From assembly GCA_043392685.1 (NCBI GenBank), contig JBHZGM010000001.1: a stretch of 64,000 nucleotides of DNA; one strand, written 5' to 3'. The position numbers and the translations under genes were made by a program. The stretch is from Metapseudomonas sp043392685 (GTDB lineage: Bacteria; Pseudomonadota; Gammaproteobacteria; Pseudomonadales; Pseudomonadaceae). The number at the start of each line of letters is the position of its first letter. Positions within the stretch are counted from its first letter, which is position 1. Shown here in pieces: positions 56,820-64,000 of this stretch. The notes under the pieces were generated by a model. That model ran no database searches, had not been told where the DNA came from, and worked only from the letters and a program-made list of their open reading frames with translations.

Positions 56820-58253
56820 TTATCGCAACTGATAGCGCTGCCCCAGTTCCGTGGCATATCGGCGCCACTCCAGCAAGATCGCCTGTTGTGCCGGATCTGC
56901 CTTGGTCTGGAATTCATCCAGCGCGCGAAAAAAACTCTCCAGGGTATTAGGCGCCCCGAATTCCGGGCTTCTCAGCCGATTTTTACAAAACTCCTTCCAG
57001 CGCGACCGGTCAGTCTCCGACAAAGTTTCAGGAAAGTTTCTGGCACGGTAACGGAACAGCAACTCCGGTAGACGCGGGTCGTCGAACGGCCAGCTCTCCC
57101 GGGACAGCCGTTGCGGATCGGCGCGGCGCACTTGTTCGCAGAGCCGACGATCGCGATCACCGAGAAATCCGTCATACAACTGCTGCTCCGGATCATCCGA
57201 CGAAACGAACTCTTCTTCGGCATAAATGACCGGCAACTTCTCTTGCCACACGGCGGTTTGCGCAGTGAGCAGCGTGGCGCGGCGCTGGCAGAGCTCCAGG
57301 TCGACGCCCAGACGCTGGCGATCGGTTTCACGCAGCACGCCGAGGGGCGCTACCACCGGGCAGCGGTTGATGTGCAGCAGCTTCAGCGGCACCGGCAGCT
57401 CGCCTTCGGCCAGTTCGTCGCTGCGGGTGTAGAGCCGCCGGCGCAGGGTTTCCCCGTCCAGCTCCAGCAGGGGGGCAGGGTCCGACTGCAGGTCGAGCAC
57501 GATCAGCGCATTGCGGTTGCGCGGATGCCAGGCCAGCGGCAGCACCACCGCCAGGTAATGACGCTCGCCGGAGTAGCGTCCGGAAATGTGCACCAGCGGC
57601 TGCAGCAGGCGAACCTGTTCCTGCACCTTGTGCTTGCTGCGCAACTGATAGAGGTAATCGAAGAGCTTCGGCTGGCGCTCCCGCAGCAGACGCGCCAGGG
57701 CGATGGTCGCGCGAACGTCGGAGAGTGCGTCGTGAGCCTGGCCATGATCGATGCCATTGGCCGCCGTGAGCAGCTCCAGGCGCAGGCTGACGCGCCCGTC
57801 CTGCTGCGGCCATTCGATGCCTTCCGGGCGCAGGGCATAGGCGGTGCGCACCAGGTCGATCAGGTCCCAGCGGCTATTGCCGCCTTGCCACTCGCGGGCG
57901 TAGGGATCGTAGAAGTTGCGGTAGAAGCTGTAACGGGTGACCTCGTCATCGAAGCGCAGGGTGTTGTAACCGGCGCCGCAGGTGCCCGGCAGCGACAGCT
58001 CGGCATGCACCCGCTGCATGAACTCGGCCTCGCCCAGCCCCTTCTCCGCCAGGGTGCCGGGCAGGATGCCGGTAACCAGGCAGGCCGCCGGATGGGGCAG
58101 GATGTCGTCGCTGGGCTTGCAGTAGAGGTTGATCGGCTCGCCGATCTCGTTGAGCGCTTCGTCGGTGCGAATGCCGGCCACCTGCAACGGCCGATCGCAG
58201 CGCGGATTGATGCCGGTGGTTTCGTAGTCGTGCCAGAAGATGCTGGAAGTCAC
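56820..58253 (-). CDS. sbcB: exodeoxyribonuclease I
   Basis: A 477-residue 3'-5' single-strand DNA exonuclease used in recombination and mismatch repair. DEDD-type catalytic residues are visible: WHDYETTG (D and E, motif I), the motif II region GYNTLRFDDEV and motif III in HDALSDVRATIALARLL. The SH3-like and C-terminal ExoI domains follow, with RNFPETLSETDRSRW. Length matches E. coli ExoI (475). Start MTSSIFWHDYET at 58253. Confidence 0.95.
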   Translation of the reverse strand: MTSSIFWHDYETTGINPRCDRPLQVAGIRTDEALNEIGEPINLYCKPSDDILPHPAACLVTGILPGTLAEKGLGEAEFMQRVHAELSLPGTCGAGYNTLRFDDEVTRYSFYRNFYDPYAREWQGGNSRWDLIDLVRTAYALRPEGIEWPQQDGRVSLRLELLTAANGIDHGQAHDALSDVRATIALARLLRERQPKLFDYLYQLRSKHKVQEQVRLLQPLVHISGRYSGERHYLAVVLPLAWHPRNRNALIVLDLQSDPAPLLELDGETLRRRLYTRSDELAEGELPVPLKLLHINRCPVVAPLGVLRETDRQRLGVDLELCQRRATLLTAQTAVWQEKLPVIYAEEEFVSSDDPEQQLYDGFLGDRDRRLCEQVRRADPQRLSRESWPFDDPRLPELLFRYRARNFPETLSETDRSRWKEFCKNRLRSPEFGAPNTLESFFRALDEFQTKADPAQQAILLEWRRYATELGQRYQLR

Positions 58254-58571
58254 GGCGTCCCCCTGATTCGTGAGCGGGCCAGTCTATCACCGTGCCGAAC
58301 GCGGCAACGTCGCCGAACGAAGCAGGAAACTTCGCCATCGGTCGTCTTGCTGGCCGCTTTGCCGCGCGCCTAGAATCGCCGCCACTGGATGATCGACCCG
58401 ACAAGGACTGGCCCATGCCCGCGCCCACCGCACCCCGCGCCGATACCTGCGCGCCATTCGCCTTGTCGAATGCCCCGCGCCCTTCACAGCATGCCAGCTG
58501 AGTCCTCCCTGCCCGGTTGCCTGGATACCAGCCGCTCGCTAGCATCGGGTTTTCCCCTTGGCGCCCAGCCG

Positions 58572-59306
58572 ATGCCCGCACCTCGATCCGGTTCCCATCC
58601 CGCCGATTCTCAGGCCCGGCCGCTGGACACCCGCTATCAGGTCGAAACACCGGAAGGCATCGACCTGGTCCTGCGTCCGGCCGGCCTGCTGCCACGCGCC
58701 CGGGCCTATGCCATCGACCTGGCGATCCGTGGTGCGATCATGCTGGTGCTGTTCATCGCCCTGGCCCTGCTCGGGCAGCTCGGCATGGGCCTGGGGCTGA
58801 TCCTCATGTTCCTGCTCAACTGGTGGTACATGGTGCTGTTCGAAGTGCTCAACCAGGGCCGCTCGCCGGGCAAGCAGATGATGGGCCTGCGCGTGGTGCA
58901 TGACGATGGCACGCCCGTCGGCTGGTCCTCGTCCCTGGTGCGCAACCTGCTGCGCTTCGTCGACCTGCTGCCCTTCGCCTACACCCTGGGCGCCCTCAGT
59001 TGCCTGCTGCACCCCACTTTCAAGCGCCTGGGGGACATCGCCGCCGGCAGCCTGGTGGTCTACCGCGACGAGAAGACCCAGCGCCCGACCTTGCCCAACG
59101 CCGAGCCGGAACGCGCGCCCTTCTCCCTGACCCTTGCCGACCAGCGCGCCCTGCTCGGCTTCGCCGAGCGCCAGGCCAGCCTTTCCCCGGCCCGCCGCGC
59201 CGAGCTCGCCGGCATCCTTGCCGAGCCGCTGTCGGTGCCGGAGGAACAGGCGCAGGCGCGCATCAACGGCATCGCCCGCGGCCTGCTGGGTTCGGATTCG
59301 CCATGA
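58572..59306 (+). CDS. RDD-family membrane protein
   Basis: A 244-residue inner-membrane protein. The RDD domain starts with LRPAGLLPRARAYAIDLAIRG (arginine and the aspartate signature), with helices near 45-65, 67-87 and 115-140 and the second conserved block GRSPGKQMMGLRVVHDDGTPVGWSSSLVRNLLRFVD. The C-terminal 70 residues are cytosolic and helical. The start is uncertain: ATG at 58572 gives a compact protein, an in-frame ATG at 58491 would add 27 residues, and neither has a clear ribosome site. First gene of a five-gene coupled operon ending in MoxR. Confidence 0.82.
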   Translation: MPAPRSGSHPADSQARPLDTRYQVETPEGIDLVLRPAGLLPRARAYAIDLAIRGAIMLVLFIALALLGQLGMGLGLILMFLLNWWYMVLFEVLNQGRSPGKQMMGLRVVHDDGTPVGWSSSLVRNLLRFVDLLPFAYTLGALSCLLHPTFKRLGDIAAGSLVVYRDEKTQRPTLPNAEPERAPFSLTLADQRALLGFAERQASLSPARRAELAGILAEPLSVPEEQAQARINGIARGLLGSDSP

Positions 59307-60283
59307 AACAGAATCTCTTCGAACGCCAGCACCGGGCCGCCTGGAAAGCCTTCGTCGAGCAACTCGAACGTCTCGAACGCGGCAAGGCCGACGCCCGTGC
59401 CTGTGAATCCTTCTCCGCCGACTACCGGCAGATCTGCCAGCAACTGGCCCTGGCCCAGGAGCGCGGCTACAGCAGCCATCTGGTGGAACACCTGCAGCAA
59501 CTGGCCATGCGCGGCCACCAGCAGTTCTATCGCCACCGCAGCCACCTCGGTGCGCGCCTGCTGGGCTTCCTGCTCGGCGGTTTCCCGCGCCTGGTGCGCA
59601 GCCAGTGGCGCAGCATCGCCGCTGCCAGCCTGCTGTTCTACGGCAGCCTGCTGCTGATGGGCCTGCTGGTGCACAACTGGCCGGACCTGGTCTACAGCGT
59701 GCTGGACCCGGAACAGGTGTCGTCGATGGAATCCATGTACGACCCGGATGCCCGGCGCATCGGCCCCATGAGCGAGCGTGACGCGGGGGACGACTGGATG
59801 ATGTTCGGCCACTACATCATGAACAACATCGGCATCGCCTTTCAGACCTACGCCGGCGGCCTGCTGTTCGGGGTCGGCAGCCTGTTCTTCCTGCTGTTCA
59901 ACGGCCTGCATATCGGCGCTGTTGCCGGCCATCTGACCCAGGTCGGCTTCGGCGAAACCTTCTGGTCCTTCGTCATCGGTCATGGCGCCTTCGAACTCAC
60001 CGCCATCGCCTTCGCCGGCGCCGCCGGCCTGCAACTGGGCTGGGCGCTGCTCGCTCCCGGCCGCCTGCCCCGAGGCGAGGCCCTGCGCCTGGCCGCCGGG
60101 CGCAGCGTGCAGCTGGTGGCCGGGGTGATCCTGCTGTTGGTGATCGCCGCCTTCGTCGAGGCCTACTGGTCGTCCATGACGCTGGTGACGCCACAGGTGA
60201 AGTACCTGGTGGGCGCAGGCCTGTGGCTGCTGGTGGCGCTCTACTTCGGCCTGGTGGGCAGGAGGACGCATGCGCCTGACTGA
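59303..60283 (+). CDS. SpoIIM-like (DUF95) membrane protein
   Basis: A 326-residue inner-membrane protein of the stage II sporulation protein M family. The cytosolic helical N-terminus (1-85) is followed by about five helices. Conserved blocks are MNNIGIAFQTYAGGLLFGVGSLFFLLFNGLHIGAVAGHL and FVIGHGAFELTAIAFAGAAGLQLGWALL. In non-sporulating bacteria this family sits with RDD and MoxR genes; it is proposed to be a scaffold or transporter-like component, function unproven. ATGA overlap with the RDD gene. Confidence 0.88.
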   Translation: MKQNLFERQHRAAWKAFVEQLERLERGKADARACESFSADYRQICQQLALAQERGYSSHLVEHLQQLAMRGHQQFYRHRSHLGARLLGFLLGGFPRLVRSQWRSIAAASLLFYGSLLLMGLLVHNWPDLVYSVLDPEQVSSMESMYDPDARRIGPMSERDAGDDWMMFGHYIMNNIGIAFQTYAGGLLFGVGSLFFLLFNGLHIGAVAGHLTQVGFGETFWSFVIGHGAFELTAIAFAGAAGLQLGWALLAPGRLPRGEALRLAAGRSVQLVAGVILLLVIAAFVEAYWSSMTLVTPQVKYLVGAGLWLLVALYFGLVGRRTHAPD

Positions 60284-61853
60284 CGCCAGCGTCGCCATCC
60301 GCCCGCGCAGCGCCTGGGAAGCCATGGACCTCGGCGTGCTGCTGGCGCGCCGTCACGCCGGTCTGCTGATGGCCAGCTGGGCCATGGTCACCGTCCCGGT
60401 ATTCGCCCTGCTCACCCTGCTCTGCTGGAACTCCCCGGGACTTTCGGTGTTCCTTTTCTGGCTGCTCAAGCCCGCCTACGAACGGCTGCCGCTATACATC
60501 CTTTCCCGTGCCCTGTTCGGTGACACGCCGACCCTCAAGGAAGCCCTGCGCGCCTACCCGCGTCTGCTCAAGCCGCAACTGCTCGCCAGCCTCACCTGGC
60601 GTCGCCTGAGCACCACCCGCAGCTTCGACCTGCCGGTGCTGCAACTCGAGGGGCTCTCCGGACAAGCCCGCAGCCAGCGCCTGGTGGTGCTGGGCCAGCG
60701 CGACGCGGGCGGCGCCACCTGGCTGACGGTCATCGGCGTGCACCTGGAATCGGCCCTCTGGTTCGGCCTGCTCACCCTGCTCTACCTGATGCTGCCCCAG
60801 CAGGTGGCGATCGACTGGGACTGGCAGAAGCTTCTGGAAATGACCTCGGGCGAATGGCTCTGGCTGGAACACCTGTCCAACAGCCTCTACGTCCTGGTGC
60901 TGACGATCTGGGGACCGGTCTACGTCTCCTGCGGCTTCACCCTTTACCTGAACCGCCGCACCTCCCTGGAAGGCTGGGACATCGAGCTGCAGTTCCGCCG
61001 CCTGCGCCAACGCCTGACCGGCGCCGCCTACGCCCTGCTACTGGGCCTCGGCCTACTCTTCAGCCAATGGCCGCAGCCGGCCATGGCCGTGGATGCACCC
61101 GCCCTCTGCCCGGCACCCCAGTCCTTCCTGGACGGTCCGGACGCCGAGCGCCTCACCCACCAGCCGCTCACCAGCCGGGCCGCGAAGGACAGCATCACCG
61201 CGCTGCTCGACGCCGCGCCCTTCCAGAACCGCGAAAGCGTCACCCGCTGGCGCCTGGGTGATGAAAGTGCCGACAAGGAAGTGAACCCCGAAGACGTCGA
61301 AGGCTGGGCCGAATTCATCCGCAACCTGTTCAGGCTGGCTGAGTACGCCAGGAGCCTGGACAGCGTCGCGCTGGTGATCAAGGTGCTGCTCTGGGGCGTG
61401 CTGATCAGCCTGATCGCCCTGCTGCTCTGGCGCTATCGCGATTGGCTGGGCGCCTTCGTCGGACGCCTGGGCCTGCCCCAACGCCGCTCGCGCGAAGCCC
61501 CAGCGGTGCTGTTCGGCCTCGAACTCGCACCGGAAAGCCTGCCCGACGACGTCGCCGGGGAAGCCGAACGTCTCTGGGCCAGCCAACCCCGCGAGGCCCT
61601 CGGCCTGCTCTATCGCGCCCTGCTCAGCCGCCTGCTGCACGACTACCGCCTGCCCCTCAGGCAATCCCACACCGAAGGCGAAGTGCTGCAACTGGTGCTG
61701 CACCTGGAAAACAGCGAACTGGAATCATTCAGCCGCACCCTCACCGGCCACTGGCAGAACCTCGCCTACGGCCACCGCCTGCCCGCCGCCGAACTGCGCC
61801 AGGGACTCTGTGATGGCTGGCGGCGCCTGTTCGCCAGCGGAGCCGCGCAATGA
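60270..61853 (+). CDS. DUF4129 membrane protein
   Basis: A 527-residue inner-membrane protein with four or more helices in the first half (about 30-80, 150-175, 200-225, 250-272). A periplasmic loop covers about 275-370 and another helix lies at about 375-393 (VIKVLLWGVLISLIALLLWRY). The cytosolic C-terminal DUF4129 domain (about 440-515; WASQPREALGLLYRALLSRLLHDYRLPLRQSHTEGEVLQLV) resembles the C-terminus of transglutaminase-like TgpA proteins, but no transglutaminase domain is present. Overlaps the SpoIIM gene by 14 bases and the next by 4. Confidence 0.85.
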   Translation: MRLTDASVAIRPRSAWEAMDLGVLLARRHAGLLMASWAMVTVPVFALLTLLCWNSPGLSVFLFWLLKPAYERLPLYILSRALFGDTPTLKEALRAYPRLLKPQLLASLTWRRLSTTRSFDLPVLQLEGLSGQARSQRLVVLGQRDAGGATWLTVIGVHLESALWFGLLTLLYLMLPQQVAIDWDWQKLLEMTSGEWLWLEHLSNSLYVLVLTIWGPVYVSCGFTLYLNRRTSLEGWDIELQFRRLRQRLTGAAYALLLGLGLLFSQWPQPAMAVDAPALCPAPQSFLDGPDAERLTHQPLTSRAAKDSITALLDAAPFQNRESVTRWRLGDESADKEVNPEDVEGWAEFIRNLFRLAEYARSLDSVALVIKVLLWGVLISLIALLLWRYRDWLGAFVGRLGLPQRRSREAPAVLFGLELAPESLPDDVAGEAERLWASQPREALGLLYRALLSRLLHDYRLPLRQSHTEGEVLQLVLHLENSELESFSRTLTGHWQNLAYGHRLPAAELRQGLCDGWRRLFASGAAQ

Positions 61854-63100
61854 ACCTGCGTCCGCGTTTCCTCATCGGCGCCGGGCTGTTCCTGCTGCTG
61901 GGCCTGATCACGATCTACCTCGCCGGGCGTCTGCAGCCCTACCAGGAGACCATCGAACACGGCCCCTCACCCGAGGTGCGGGGCAACCCCTATCTGGCCG
62001 CCGAACATTTCCTGCGCAAGCAGGGCCTGCAGGTGACCCGCGCCGACGGCCTGGAAGTGCTGAACAACCTGCCCAGTGCCGGCAACACCCTGCTGCTGCT
62101 CGGCAGCCGTGCACGCATGACCCCGCGCCAGGCCGACCGCCTGCTGGACTGGGCAAGCAAGGGTGGCCACCTGCTGTTCATCGTCGAGCGCCTGTATGAC
62201 GAGAAGGAAGGCAAGAGCGACGACCTGCTGGCCGACCGCCTTGGCATCCAGCAATACGAAAGCCGCGACCTCAAGGAAGACGAAAGCACCGAGCCGGAAG
62301 AGCCCGAAGCGCCGGACGGCCTGCGCGCCGCGGAACGGACGGAGGACGCCGCGCCTTCCCGGGACGACGAGACCGATGCCGAGAACGACCCATTCCCCGA
62401 GCTGACCAAGCTCTACCTGGAAAACGAACAGGCGCCGGCCTACGCCAGCTTCGATACGGACTTCCACCTCTACGACAGCCAGAACCGCGCCCACGCCTGG
62501 GCCAACAGCGCCAAGTCCACCCACATGCTGCAACTGAACCACGGCGACGGACTGGTCACAGTGGTCACCGATGGCTGGCTCTGGCAGAACCGCGAGATCG
62601 GCCAGTACGACAACGCCTGGCTGCTCTGGTACCTCACCCAGGACAGCACCGTCACCCTGCTCTACCGCGCCGAACGCGATAGCCTGGCCACCCTGCTCGG
62701 GCAGAACTTCCCCGAAGCCCTGGTAGCCCTGGCGTTGCTCATCGCCCTGGCTCTCTGGCACGTCGGCCAGCGCCAGGGTCCGTTGCAGGCACCGGCCAGC
62801 CGTGCCCGCCGGCAGCTGGAAGAACATCTGCGCGGCAGCGCCGACTTCCTGCTCCGCCGCAGCGGCCCTGCCAGCCTGCTGCAAGGCCTGCAGCGGGATA
62901 TCCAGCGTCGCGCACGGCATCGCCATCCCGGCTTCGAACGGCTCCCCGTGGCCGAGCAGTGGCAGGTGCTGGGCCGCCTGACCCGCCTGTCGCCCAGCGC
63001 CATCAGCCAGGCCATGCGGCCGTTGCCCAGGCAACGCCTCAGCGCCGCCGACTTCACCCGCCAGGTCGCCCACCTGCAAACCCTCAGGAATGCCCTATGA
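61850..63100 (+). CDS. DUF4350 membrane protein
   Basis: A 416-residue protein with an N-terminal membrane anchor (RFLIGAGLFLLLGLITIYLAG). A periplasmic DUF4350 region follows (NPYLAAEHFLRKQGLQV, LLLLGSRARMTPRQADRLLDWASKGGHLLFIVER), then an acidic low-complexity insertion (about 140-180, rich in E and D). A second helix lies near 287-303 (ALVALALLIALALWHVG), with a cytosolic helical tail. The fold resembles a glutamine-amidotransferase/ThuA-like domain without evident catalytic residues. ATGA overlaps on both sides. Function is unknown. Confidence 0.84.
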   Translation: MNLRPRFLIGAGLFLLLGLITIYLAGRLQPYQETIEHGPSPEVRGNPYLAAEHFLRKQGLQVTRADGLEVLNNLPSAGNTLLLLGSRARMTPRQADRLLDWASKGGHLLFIVERLYDEKEGKSDDLLADRLGIQQYESRDLKEDESTEPEEPEAPDGLRAAERTEDAAPSRDDETDAENDPFPELTKLYLENEQAPAYASFDTDFHLYDSQNRAHAWANSAKSTHMLQLNHGDGLVTVVTDGWLWQNREIGQYDNAWLLWYLTQDSTVTLLYRAERDSLATLLGQNFPEALVALALLIALALWHVGQRQGPLQAPASRARRQLEEHLRGSADFLLRRSGPASLLQGLQRDIQRRARHRHPGFERLPVAEQWQVLGRLTRLSPSAISQAMRPLPRQRLSAADFTRQVAHLQTLRNAL

Positions 63101-64000
63101 GTGAACAGATTTCCGAGCCGTCGCAAGCCGAAACCGCCAGCCCCACGGCGACGTCCACCGCCACCCAGCGCCAGCGCGCCAGCCAGCTGGCCCAGGCCCT
63201 GCGCCTGGAACTGCAGAAGGCCGTGGTCGGCCAGGCGGCGGTGATCGACGACGTACTCACCGCCCTGCTGGCCGGCGGCCACGTGCTGGTGGAAGGCGTG
63301 CCGGGCCTTGGCAAGACCCTGCTGGTCCGCGCCCTTGCGCGCTGCTTCGGTGGCGAGTTCTCGCGCATCCAGTTCACCCCGGACCTGATGCCCAGCGATG
63401 TCACCGGCCACGCCGTGTACGACATGCAGAGCGAGCAGTTCAAGCTGCGCAAGGGACCGGTGTTCACCAACCTGCTGCTGGCGGACGAGATCAACCGCGC
63501 CCCGGCCAAGACCCAGGCCGCCCTGCTGGAAGTGATGCAGGAGCGCCAGGTCACCCTGGAAGGCCGCGCCCTGCCGGTACCCCAGCCGTTCCTGGTGCTG
63601 GCGACGCAGAACCCGATCGAGCAGGAAGGCACCTATCCCCTGCCGGAAGCCGAGCTCGACCGTTTCATGCTCAAGCTGCGCATGGACTACCCGGCGGCCG
63701 ACGAAGAACTCACCCTGGTACGCCAGGTCACCCGTTCGGCCCGTGCCGACATGCTCGAAGTGGCGCCCCTGCGCGTCCTGGCCCAGGCCCGCGACCTGAT
63801 CGCCCTGCAGAAGATCGCCAGCGAACTGCCGGTGGATGATCAGGTGCTCGACTACGCCGTGCGCCTGGCCCGCGCCACCCGCAGCTGGCCGGGCCTGGCC
63901 ATGGGCGCCGGGCCTCGCGCCTCCATCGCCCTGGTCCGGGGCGGTCGCGCCCGGGCGTTGCTGCGCGGCGGCGACTTCGTGCTGCCGGACGATATCAAGG
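63097..64000 (+). CDS. MoxR-family AAA+ ATPase, 5' part
   Basis: First 301 codons; the gene continues past the window. Walker A is GVPGLGKT at residues 67-74, followed by the MoxR block DLMPSDVTGHAVYD. Walker B is LLLADEINRAPAKTQAALLEVMQERQVT, sensor 1 is VLATQNPIEQEGTYPLPEAELDRFM, and the lid domain ends GPRASIALVRGGRARALL. MoxR proteins are chaperone-like ATPases that usually act with VWA-domain partners; such genes would be expected just downstream. ATGA overlap with the DUF4350 gene. Confidence 0.94.
   Translation, partial: MSEQISEPSQAETASPTATSTATQRQRASQLAQALRLELQKAVVGQAAVIDDVLTALLAGGHVLVEGVPGLGKTLLVRALARCFGGEFSRIQFTPDLMPSDVTGHAVYDMQSEQFKLRKGPVFTNLLLADEINRAPAKTQAALLEVMQERQVTLEGRALPVPQPFLVLATQNPIEQEGTYPLPEAELDRFMLKLRMDYPAADEELTLVRQVTRSARADMLEVAPLRVLAQARDLIALQKIASELPVDDQVLDYAVRLARATRSWPGLAMGAGPRASIALVRGGRARALLRGGDFVLPDDIK

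Noticed and set aside
1..64000. CRISPR arrays, insertion sequences, prophage or integrase-attachment structure
   Set aside because: No regular spaced direct repeats, transposase or integrase motifs were seen. The tRNA pair is not followed by an integrase or a partial tRNA repeat other than the tandem copy.

Overview
The window reads as chromosomal DNA of a high-GC gamma-proteobacterium of the genus Pseudomonas. Evidence: gene content and order match P. aeruginosa-type neighbourhoods (prc/algO, fklB-tRNA-rdgC-sugE, MFS-acyltransferase, AraC/GNAT, transporter-like sensor kinase; then a pctA-like receptor, CBS protein, purU, mvaT, sbcB and a MoxR operon), an MvaT-type H-NS protein is present, and Pseudomonas-type REP/REPIN repeats occur throughout. 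Species cannot be fixed from the sequence alone. No prophage, insertion sequence or CRISPR array was seen.

Layout. 1-9.5 kb: 5' part of ahpC, a quinone oxidoreductase, the periplasmic protease prc, a three-gene overlapping cassette (HTH regulator, unknown, Sel1-repeat), a solute-binding protein, a DUF1232 protein, the lipoprotein isomerase fklB, a tandem duplication of a tRNA-Val/tRNA-Asp unit, rdgC, and a guanidinium exporter gene preceded by a two-hairpin guanidine-II (mini-ykkC) riboswitch. 9.5-23.4 kb: lysophospholipid transporter-acyltransferase fusion, azlCD with AraC and GNAT genes, a 1159-residue transporter-like hybrid sensor kinase, a zapE paralogue, lysA with a divergent lysR, and pbpG, with REPINs between genes. 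23.4-23.7 kb: a candidate small RNA with a strong terminator.

23.7-45.4 kb: an accessory catabolic island. It encodes a 3-ketosteroid dehydrogenase-like flavoprotein and a KshA-like Rieske oxygenase, two SDRs, an MDR reductase, an OYE-type flavoenzyme with an iron-sulfur motif, a RibB paralogue, an HSL-family esterase, two Dabb/EthD-like proteins, an outer-membrane DUF1302/DUF1329 pair, three DUF1254/DUF1214 exported proteins, an exported SurE-like phosphatase and a LuxR-type regulator. Five copies of a 20-bp palindrome, CATCGTCC-N4-GGACGATG, lie in front of the island's transcription units. A -10-like hexamer is centred 32-33 bp downstream each time, which puts the palindrome near -42. I infer one regulon, probably activated by the adjacent LuxR protein, that takes up and remodels a hydrophobic polycyclic (steroid- or terpenoid-like) substrate. 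The ring-cleavage genes (hsa type) and a dedicated KshB reductase are absent here.

45.5-64 kb: ccoG, a MocR/GntR-type aminotransferase regulator, a small protein with a structured leader, a Pit phosphate transporter, a HerA-like ATPase, an amino-acid chemoreceptor, a CBS protein plus small protein, purU, mvaT, sbcB, and a five-gene translationally coupled membrane operon (RDD, SpoIIM-like, DUF4129, DUF4350, MoxR) that runs off the end.
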